Source: Sinonovacula constricta (lineage: Eukaryota; Mollusca; Bivalvia; Cardiida; Solecurtidae). From it: DNA of 64,000 nt. This document shows, one piece after another, positions 56,428 to 64,000 of the stretch. The notes below the pieces were generated by a model. The model was given only the letters and a program-made list of their open reading frames with translations. It made no database searches and was not told the DNA's origin. The DNA lies in assembly GCA_007844125.1 (NCBI GenBank), contig CM017561.1, forward strand, positions 34,438,406-34,502,405, written 5' to 3'. The translations under genes were made by a program, and so were the position numbers. Each line of letters starts with the position of its first letter. Positions within the stretch are counted from its first letter, which is position 1.

Positions 56428-56490
56428 CTCTTCACGACAAGTTTTTAACAGGGTCTTATTCAATATTCGGATGTTTAATCCACTTGCATA

Positions 56491-56600
56491 AGAGAAACGT
56501 TCAACACACCAAGCAAGCATTTAACATATTCTTGAAGCGTTCTTGGTCAAGAGGTTAAGGTTGTAGACTCGGGATCAGATTGTTCCGATTTCTAACATTA
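56491..56600 (+). mobile_element. tRNA-derived SINE head, degenerate copy 1
   Basis: This copy has a leader AGAAACGTTCAACACACC, then TCTTGGTCAAGAGGTTAAG, which fits a pol III A box, then GACTCGGGATC. The B box is broken (GTTCCGATTTC). It is a direct duplicate of 56649-56765 at an offset of 158 bp, leader included. Pol III promoters of tRNA type with this kind of sequence are typical of SINEs in molluscs and other invertebrates (family knowledge). The exact family was not determined. Confidence 0.6.
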
Positions 56601-56648
56601 AGACCATTATGACAAATTAAAAAAAAATAACGATTTTGATGATGATTA

Positions 56649-56765
56649 AAGAAACGTTTAAAACACACCAAGAAAGCATTTATAACATAGTTGAAATCTT
56701 CTTGGTGAAGAGGTTAACTTTATGGACTCGGGATCGGAGGGTTGTGGGTTCAAACCCTAGACCTG
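56649..56765 (+). mobile_element. tRNA-derived SINE head, copy 2 with intact A and B boxes
   Basis: An A-box-like TGGTGAAGAGG lies at 56703-56713 and a B box GGTTCAAACCC at 56747-56757, about 33 bp apart, the normal range for an internal pol III promoter. No cloverleaf with an acceptor stem can be drawn, so this is not a functional tRNA gene. The downstream DNA leads straight into the element that is duplicated at 42.5 kb, so the SINE head may be its 5' part or a separate insertion. The 79-codon plus frame over it (56636-56875) contains RRVVGSNPRPD, a usual false translation of SINE B boxes, and is not a gene. Confidence 0.7.
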
Positions 56766-56782
56766 ACATTAGATTTACTCCT

Positions 56783-57535
56783 TGTCAAGACTTCTATTAC
56801 AGGAACATTTCACAAAAACAGACTAATGTTCGGACTAATTATTACGTCCTTACACCCAGATTTACAAGAAAGTAATATCCATCTTGGATGATAAGATTAA
56901 TTATTATTGTAGCATTTCTTTCCTCTATTGAATGACAAACTACTTTTCATTTAACAGCAACTTTTGTTAAGTTAATAAAAACCGCAGCAGCACATACTTA
57001 GGAAATAACATTGCTTTGTTACAACATTAGTTCCATCGGGATTAAGAACATACTAGATCGTTCTGTCTTTACTGTTACTTACAGTTTGTATTTATCCATT
57101 CACTTTAAATTTGAGAAGTAGGTTAAGTTTAGGAAATATTAAACACTGTTCAAATACTATCTGAACAATAATTATTTGTGTAATGTGAGGCTGCTGCACT
57201 TGAGCAATTTCTGCTTGTACAGTTTTGTTTCATTGTTAATTATAATAATTTTGGCAACTTTTCTCTTAATATGTAACGTCTTGGAAAACCTATTAAATGG
57301 TTTCGTTTTTTTTATTTCGTTTTAAACCATTCTCTAATATCAGGAATAAGCCTATACGTTATACATACTTTCTCTCGAGAGTTTATTAAGTATACTAAAT
57401 TTCAAAACCTTTAAATAAAAACGTTTTAAATATGTCTTTGTTACTTGCTCCCATATTGCTTTAGCCGGTTTACCTGTTCCAGTTTTTTTTTCGTCGTCTT
57501 TGATGCTTCGCATCAGCGACTTTACTTGTACAGTG
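56783..57535 (+). repeat. Diverged dispersed element, copy B (no array)
   Basis: This is the partner of 42555-43435, same orientation, with many substitutions and indels (755 against about 880 bp). Its right end has the perfect hairpin TGATGC-TTC-GCATCA (57501-57515) with outer GTCG/CGAC arms. Beyond it the sequence goes on as CTTTACTTGTA, CAGTGATAGT and unique DNA, where copy A has CTTTTCTTGTATCTACAGTAAC and then 139 monomers. Copy B therefore looks like the state before amplification. Confidence 0.85.
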
Positions 57536-57951
57536 ATAGTTTTCTCTGGTATAAATGGGGATCTTTTCGAGCCACTTAGTATCTGAATGCAGCTACATCT
57601 AAAGCCAAAACAGCGGGCAGTGCCTATTGAAATCATTCTATCGACTGCTGGATGGTCATTCCGGTACTTTTGGTGAATTCTACCGTTGGAGAAGGAACAA
57701 ACCTTTGTCAATGCTTTGTTACAATAGCAGTAAGAACTAGTAGAGGTAGATACATATATTACATACTTCACTTTTACCTTTTTATATAATAGTTGCATCG
57801 ACTTCTCTATGCATGTGGTTTTATCATATGTCCGAACAAAAAACTTTGAAATCGCATTGGAGAACAGAAGTACTGATGACGTCATAAAAATGAAAAATAA
57901 AAAAAAATAAACGAGACTTACCTTGGTAAAGGCGAAGTTTTTTTTCTTCAA
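57352..57951 (-). other. Unidentified long open frame (199 codons)
   Basis: This is the longest stop-free stretch outside the satellites. From local base composition I roughly estimate well under 0.01 such frames expected by chance in 11 kb of this DNA. The nominal first codon is TTG, so it is not a complete gene as it stands. The N-terminal 35 residues hold a hydrophobic stretch (VSLVYFFLFFIFMTSSVLLF) that could be a signal anchor, followed by a cysteine-bearing middle part (RCFGFRCSCIQ) and a basic C-terminal part. The last third lies within repeat copy B, where copy A has the same frame broken by TAA. A strong splice-donor match, AAG|GTAAGT on the minus strand, sits at 57921/57922, and CAG|GTAAAC lies near 57476. 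It could be an exon fragment, a decayed element ORF or chance; I recognise no domain. Confidence 0.2.
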
Positions 57952-58247
57952 TTTTATGTATTCATCATACTACTGGAGGGATCAAATGCCATCCCATTTA
58001 TATTGATCTTTGCCCTCCCTTTGATATTATGTTGACTCGAAATGTATCTACTGATAGAATGAATTTAAGTAAATTTAAATTGTTAATTTGATGTCTGTTA
58101 TTTTCATCTGATATAGAGAGAAATCCCCTTTTAAGTTGTACTTTAAATTTGTTCATGCACATGAATGCTTTTAACACTGATATTTTCGGCAGTTACCTGC
58201 GCGCATCTCATTTGATTCCTCCAGTAATATGATAACTACATATTAAT
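57950..58247. mobile_element. MITE-like element with about 38-bp terminal inverted repeats
   Basis: The left arm 57950-57988 and the right arm 58209-58247 are reverse complements with a few mismatches. The core of the left arm is CATACTACTGGAGGGATC followed by AAATG; the right arm reads CATTTGATTCCTCCAG, then TAATATGAT. The total of 298 bp, the AT-rich interior and the lack of a coding frame fit a miniature inverted-repeat transposable element. No target-site duplication is obvious, and the outermost arm bases are AT-rich, so the exact ends and the superfamily are uncertain. The interior carries CCCTCCCTTTGAT, which may be a partial subterminal repeat. Confidence 0.6.
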
Positions 58248-59604
58248 TAGTAGCAGAAATATCAAGATATAAAGTCTGTTTGCCTTTGAAGTATTCATTA
58301 TAGTACAACATTTCATTTTTATTGTTCTCGTTATTATTTGCATTTTCATTCCATTTTTCTTCAGAGTACCAGCGACGGCAGTATGTCCAGAAGAATGACA
58401 CCTCTCTATATCAATTTGTAATGATATTACAAATCTTCTTATGTTTACTTCTGTAGGAAAGTTATACTTTAACCACGGAAAAAGTATAAATAAATTTAAA
58501 ATACGTTGATTTCTACTAAGCATACTTAATTGTTCATAAAATATATAAATCACAATTTCACATTATCTTCATGTTCTTCATGTTGTCTTTCGGGTGGCGT
58601 GGTCATAAAACAGAATATTCAAATTGCAACTGAAGAAAAAAGAAAACTTAAATACTATGTTTGATAAACATCTTCAAATACCGTTTTGTAGTTTTGTAGA
58701 AATTTCCTTCTTACGGCGCCTTTTTGTGCTTGTTACCTAATACCTGTGTTGTTGTTTTTTTCCTGAGCGTCTCCTTTTGACCACGTCATAGAGAAGAACA
58801 TTTGGGAATAATCTTGTTTACGACTATGTCACCTTGCATACGTCCTTGATTTTTCTGATCAGCGGAATTATAGTTGCGGGTCCCCTCCAGTTGTTAAGGC
58901 CAATTGGCAGCGGCATCCACCTTCTCCAGTCTGATTCACGTGTCCACCTTGTCCTCGGGTGGGAGCCCTAGGGTGACCACAACATGCAGACTTGACAAAA
59001 GGGACCTGAACACATAGTCCAGTGATATACAAATTAAAACTTGAACTAAAAGTTACTCCTTGTATCTATTCCTTTGTAGAGAACATCTGTATTTAAACGT
59101 TTGATTGCGAACAGGAGTCTTATTCCACCAGTCTGTGTGAATGTATTGTTTTAACGCATATATCATTATTGTTTTATTTGAACACGACTGTTTTGTCAGT
59201 TTTTACTTTGTTAGCGTCCATCGTTTGTACAAGATATATTCGTGCACTGGGCGTGGCTGGTCTTGTTTGGTTTGTTCGTTACCTGTTAAACAAGTCTTCA
59301 TCATGTTTTGTCTGTCATGCATGCATTCTCGTTAGAGTGAGATTTTAAATAAGCGGGTGGGGGCATTTTTTACATAAACCACACCCAAACATTATTCTAT
59401 GTAGTTGTCACGTAAATGTCGTTCAATAAGCATCGTCGTTCAGTAAGCAACAATCTGTAAAGTAAGATGTCAATGATTTATTTCTAGACCCTATTTAAGG
59501 TCGTAAACGACAATTTGCCTATATATAATACATATATATGTAACAAATGTCTTACCCCTATCTGTTCTGGGGAATTAGGGCATAAATACTGCATAATTAA
59601 TACT
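58248..59604. other. Single-copy DNA with a GC-richer patch
   Basis: No gene is identified. A minus-strand frame at 58236-58553 (105 codons, overlapping the right arm of the MITE-like element) matches nothing I know. A patch at about 58873-59000 is clearly richer in GC than its surroundings. In the minus strand it reads as short coding-like stretches separated by stop codons (for example IRLEKVDAAANWP, then stop, then QLEGTRNYN). It may be the remnant of an exon or of a retroelement, but I cannot identify it. A plus-strand frame of 64 codons at 59141-59335 looks like chance. Confidence 0.45.
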
Positions 59605-59925
59605 TAAGTTTATGTAAAGACAGTTTATTGCACTGTCTAAATTATTGAACAAACAGATTGTGAAAGAAATCGTTTTAGGTTCATTTTTTCCAAATATATA
59701 AATAAGCTCCATGGGGATTTCAGCATAAAATAGATATCGACGTCAGAGCTGATAACTGTACTAGAACTACTTAAGTAGTCACGTGGTTTTCTCAGTTTAA
59801 AAATAGCTAACTGTGCAGCGCAGCTCGGATAAGAAATACATGTTTGAAAAGACCAATAGGGTGTTATGCTTTACTTTTCACATGGATGTAGGGGACAAAT
59901 AACATCATTTCCTGGGACATTTTCT
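59605..59925 (+). repeat. Dispersed repeat, copy 1 (partner at 62205-62430)
   Basis: AAATAAGC, ATGGGGA, AGCATAAAATAGA, ATCGACGTCAGAGCTGAT, then after a gap CATGGATGTAGG and ATCATTTCC.GG.ACATTTT recur in the same order near 62.27-62.42 kb with changes. The copy also has a perfect hairpin AGACAGT-TTATTGC-ACTGTCT (59618-59638). The similarity is patchy, so this is an old repeat. Confidence 0.55.
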
Positions 59926-60297
59926 GGTAACAATAATCAATTTGGCTTCAGGAAAGAAACAAAATAGTCTGATACCACATTTAAGAGTAATTATTTGAAG
60001 TAGTAAACTTCTGATCTTTACAACCAGTTCAAGTTGGTGAGTATAAGTAGAGTAATAGTATGCATTTTGCATAGTTGTAATTGTTTGTATTGAAGGAAAT
60101 AAATTCTTTATTGAATTAGCAACGTTAATGCATTGTTTGAAATGTTCTATGGTTATAACGTGAGCGCTATTTTCTGTAATGTTCAATTTTACATCGTGAT
60201 CCAAATTATGAATAGAAGCTGATGTTGCTGCGTGTATCTTTGAAATTTGCAGGTAGTCAAGAAATAAATATCGACTCAAGAACTCAAATTTGGTCAC
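59905..60297 (-). other. Unidentified open frame (130 codons), possible exon or element remnant
   Basis: From base composition I expect roughly 0.1 frames of this length or fewer by chance in this region. The nominal start is GTG, so no eukaryotic initiator is seen; if real, it would be an internal exon or a fragment. Residues about 18-70 form a helix-like pattern (KIHAATSASIHNLD, then VITIEHFKQCINVANSI) that vaguely recalls the C-terminal helical part of DUF3987-type primase/helicase proteins of mobile elements. This is an impression only: no catalytic motif lies in the frame. The C-terminal part overlaps the dispersed repeat at 59605-59925 and is probably not coding. Confidence 0.18.
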
Positions 60298-62204
60298 TTT
60301 GGAATAATACTTAAGGTAGACTTATTTGCATTTGATGTACAAAAACCTATACAGCAACTCGTGCAAAACAAATGGTCCGTATAATACACCAGGCCATAAC
60401 ATATAAGATCTCAGGGTTTTTTCAGTTTTTTTTTTCTAAGATTGTGTCTAAGATTTACAAATAGTTTGAAATTGTGATGCATTATATACCTACATAAAAC
60501 AATGATGAGCAATGACTATTACGTGCGTAAACTGTCTAGGTCTATTATGCAGGCCTTAAATGGATTTATGGCGCTTGCTTGAGTCTACTTCGTACGTAAA
60601 ATATAATGATGAACTATAAAGCTTAAACACGTATATTGGTTAAATCTAGATCCATTGTAAAAGTAAAAAGGATCGAATGCTGTACGGTATTAAAAAAACG
60701 TAGGGAGGCATGAAGGGTAATCTTTTTGAGATGGAACTTATGGCCTATTGCATAATTAAAATTCGTTTGATTAAAGATAAAATTTGATCTTAATTTTTTT
60801 TTTGTCATCTGTATTTTAAAGGAAGCCTATTATCGTTCAAGTTTTACATAATTAACAATTTTCCCATCCCTATAAATCACATGGCTTATACCTTGTTTTA
60901 AATGGCTTTCATACATATATTATGATGCTATCTTTTAATTATGTAATGCATCATAAGTATTATTGTATCTTTTTTGTTTTACATTATAACATTGTATTTC
61001 AATAATCTGGCATATGTGAAATAAGTCTCAGATTTCAAAATGATTGTCATTTAATGTAGATATGAAATATTCTACTTATACTTCAATATAATCTTATTCA
61101 AATAATGTTCCATTATTTGTATTATTTTGGATGTCCAAATGATGATATTTCTTAAGTCAATTAATCTTGGGTAAAGCACAAACTGTCCAGATGTTTCACA
61201 ATCATTTTATAATGACCGCTGGCTGAGTCTGGGGTTAATTATGCAAAATCTAAGAGTCATTTAGCTGTGCTCAGTGTGCTGTGCATTAAGCTTGCTTTGG
61301 TTACCAGCTGGTACCTGTCTGGTGATATATCTGTCATTACATCATAAAAGAAGCATGTAGGGCCAAATCAAAGGAAGCCGAAATAATATTGATAATTAAT
61401 AATTTACAAAATTTATTGCTTAAGAATTTGGCTTCTTATGACAGATGGCTATATATTAGGCTGTTGTGACTCTGTAGACATAGAAGGAATTCCTTGATTC
61501 TAGAAGACACGTCATATATATTTGTAATGGAATATCCATTGTAATAAATTGTTGGAACTCCACTGTGTTATTTAAATTTCTGTTATATTCAGAATAAAAG
61601 TGTTTAAACAACTGGCAAGCCATTCTGCTGTTTTTCCGTACCCGTCTTGTGACTATGGATAATAATTCACATTAACAATCTTGAACTTGAACTTTCAAAA
61701 CTAAACTTTATAATACATATATGACCATGATTACAATACCTATGTTGTTTTGTGCCAGCCTGTATAGTGATGCTTCAATATGTAACCAGTGCATGTTCAC
61801 TTGAAGATAAGTGAATGAAATTGTTTATGTTATTTAAAAACAGAAATGTCAGTAAAGTCATAAAAAATAATTAAATTTATTTAAGCAAATATTAGGGTAG
61901 GTACACAACTGGTTTCCCCAGTGTTAGGATAACGTGACTGGGTGTGGTATCATGCCAGGTGTTCAGGGTTTGCTATACACAGTGAAGGCAGCACTATATC
62001 TGCTTCAAGTGGATACTCAGATAACTGGGATACTGTTGGTGGGACAATAAACAAACACAAAAGATGAAGAAAGGAGATATAAAATAAATGAGGATATCTA
62101 ACAGTTTGTTAAAAAGTGCATGTATCAATATTTTTTCACTGTTTGGGGGAAATTAGACATAATCTTTGCATGAACTCATATCTTAGATTTTGAACATTAC
62201 CTCA
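60298..62204. other. AT-rich DNA, no gene seen
   Basis: Only short chance frames occur (for example 61 codons at 60623-60808, minus). One imperfect inverted repeat, AAGGAAGCCGAAAT at about 61370 and ATTTGGCTTCTTA at about 61426, could form a 12-13-bp stem around a 40-base loop. Several AATAAA-type signals are present, but in DNA this AT-rich they carry no weight. Confidence 0.5.
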
Positions 62205-62430
62205 ATCGTTAGACAGTGCAATGCTTTTAACAAATTGCTCTGAATATTCGTTCTTTCTTAATCTGTAAATAAGCATGATGGGGAGGGGGTGGGGGTTTGT
62301 GGTTCTGCTTAAAATAGAAATCAACGTCAGAGCAGATTACCGGGATGATGATATGATTTTTTTTACATATATGTAGGATGTCAATAAACAGTTCTTCATG
62401 TGATCATTTCCGGAAACATTTTTATTTAAG
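62205..62430 (+). repeat. Dispersed repeat, copy 2 (partner at 59605-59925)
   Basis: Shared landmarks are AAATAAGC, a G-rich tract, CTTAAAATAGAAATCAACG, TCAGAGCAGAT, TATGTAGG and GATCATTTCCGGAAACATTTTT. At the left edge TTAGACAGTGCAAT (about 62213) is the exact reverse complement of ATTGCACTGTCTAA in copy 1, so part of this pair may be inverted, or both derive from a hairpin. A G-rich run, GGGGAGGGGGTGGGGG (62280-62295), is private to this copy. Confidence 0.55.
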
Positions 62431-64000
62431 TTGTTTAAGGGGGAAAAACTTTGTCCAAAATATTGGATATATCCTTAAAACCCATCTTTATTTAGAGAGG
62501 GAACACTGAAAATATAGTAACATACACTCTTGACTAAAATGGCCCCTGTTCATTGTGCACCATTTAAATTCACATCTATTATGGAGTTTTAAATATACTT
62601 TTTATTATTTCAGAAAATGGACCTGGTCATAACTCATCCGAACTCTCTTACAATATGCTCCATTCAATGACATTCATGTCAGACATTGCCAAAAGAGCTC
62701 AATGAAATATCAGAGCAAAATCATTCTAGGCACCTTTGTCTGTCAGTGTTAAGAAAATGACTAAGAAATAGTCTGGGTTATTAACAAATGTAGCAAGCTA
62801 AGTGTTTAAGATTTATTTCATAGTATTAACTTGCATCTTATTTTCAAAAAGAAAAAACTTTGTTGAACAAGAATGCATATTGGAACTAAATTTTAATCTT
62901 GTCACAAACTTCAGAAGAGTATGTTGTCTTTATGTTTTGAGAAATTAAAGCGTTGCAACACTTTTCAATACAATTTCGACAATAAAAACTACATACATAT
63001 ATTCAAAAAAAAGTTCATATACATATATTGATTACCAAGATATTGACATTGAGATCAGATAATACATTAAGGAATGATAAAAAACAATGTTTACATTTAC
63101 ATATAAAACATAAAATGTACCATAAAGAAGTAGATTTTGGACCATGCATTTGCATAGACATATGTTACTCATCTGTGGTCAAGATAACAAAGTTCTATGG
63201 TATTTTTTACAAACTGACTTTCTCTTTATTCTTTTTTATAAAGTTTTGTGATGCCTACAAGAAAATATGTACAATCATTTTCTTATATGTCATAATCGGA
63301 ACAAAACTTTACTAAATATCTACAATAAAAACCTAAATCTTATTTTAAACCCAAAGACTTGGAAAATTAATGGTCACAAACAAGTCATAGATAAAGTAAC
63401 AATAGTAACCCGTCCTTTTTCTATAAACATAATGGATAATAACAAATAAGTTGATTGTTCCACAGTGGAATAAAAGGTTTTCCATAATTTCTGGCTTTAC
63501 AGAAAATCCCAACCGTCTGTACAAGCAGATAAGAAAAATATGGAAAGTGTCATTACGTTTAATTACGTACATTAAATTGGTTTGACTTTAAGCAATACTG
63601 TACATTGGTTTCGATTTGAACCTCTGCAACCGATGTCGCTTGTGGTGCCACAAGATGTGCTCAGGCCTGGCATTGATGAACAATGTCTCTTTGTCTGGTT
63701 TGCTATTGTTGAATTTTTTCAGGGACCACCTTAAAAACACATTGACCTAGTCCTAAGACTTAGTGTAGGCATGGTTCACCAATAATATTATGTCAATCAA
63801 TATTTCGTGCATCACCATGTCATTTCTGGCGTGTTTTTCTGCATCAAATCTCAGCAGATGTAATGCTGTCCTAGCAATTCCTGACTCAACTGAAATAGGA
63901 TTTCAATAATCCATTGTGAGTTGTCTTTCTTTCCTTGTCTAAATGTATTTGTCTGGCATAAAAGGCCCGGTACATAGCAATATTACTTTGGAACTTCAGT
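62431..64000. other. AT-rich DNA to the right edge, no gene identified
   Basis: Frames at 63028-63315 (plus, 95 codons), 63267-63449 (plus) and 63345-63572 (minus) overlap each other, are rich in K, I, F and N as AT-rich non-coding DNA would give, and match no family I know. From about 63595 the composition becomes less AT-rich. It could belong to a transcribed non-coding part of a gene beyond the window, but nothing shows that directly. Confidence 0.5.

Noticed and set aside
56699..56765. Functional tRNA gene
   Set aside because: A and B boxes are present, but no acceptor stem or complete cloverleaf can be formed. It fits a SINE better.
56636..56875. 79-codon plus-strand frame
   Set aside because: It overlaps the SINE head. 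The RRVVGSNPRPD stretch is a common false translation of a tRNA-type B box.
58236..58553. 105-codon minus-strand frame
   Set aside because: It overlaps the right arm of the MITE-like element, and no domain or homologue is recognised. Its length is only marginally above chance.
63028..63572. Three overlapping frames of 60-95 codons
   Set aside because: They compete for the same DNA on both strands and have the K/I/F/N-rich composition of AT-rich non-coding sequence.

Overview
The window is non-coding eukaryotic DNA, very probably from an invertebrate animal. A bivalve mollusc is my best guess, but it is only an inference. It rests on the AT-rich single-copy DNA, a tRNA-derived SINE head, a MITE-like inverted repeat and very long tandem arrays next to each other. 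I see no rRNA or tRNA gene, no CRISPR array and no gene that I can identify with confidence.

Layout. (1) Positions 1-29875 are one minisatellite with a monomer of about 37 bp. Units of 35, 39 and 41 bp also occur, and the array runs off the left edge of the window. It is organised into higher-order repeats (HORs): blocks of 2796, 2796, 2307 and 2272 bp at the left, then nested duplications with offsets of 1157, 2269, 3426 and about 7.44-7.48 kb. (2) At 29875/29876 it abuts, with no unique DNA between, a second array of 54-bp monomers with 59-bp variants, which runs to about 42394 (roughly 230 units). It has its own blocks, for example one with a 2510-bp offset. (3) About 1 kb of AT-rich DNA follows. 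Most of it (42555-43435) is a diverged copy of 56783-57535. (4) Positions 43421-53150 hold a third, unrelated array: 139 copies of a 70-bp monomer with no length variation at all and only six variable sites that I can find. (5) Positions 53151-64000 are AT-rich DNA with small mobile-element remnants: a tandem pair of tRNA-like SINE heads, a 298-bp inverted-repeat (MITE-like) element, a pair of diverged dispersed repeats and a few small hairpins. Two minus-strand open frames are longer than chance would readily give, but neither matches a family I can name with confidence.

The most interesting part is the 70-bp array. It begins exactly at the right-hand end of one copy of a duplicated element, just after a conserved hairpin, while the other copy (57.5 kb) has no array there and keeps what looks like a single-copy precursor of the junction. 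Its monomer has a 28-bp core, with overlapping inverted repeats, in which I see no variant in any copy. A second theme is the possible common origin of the 37-bp and 54-bp satellites. Most long open frames in the first 42 kb are arithmetic by-products of the repeats and are not annotated as genes.
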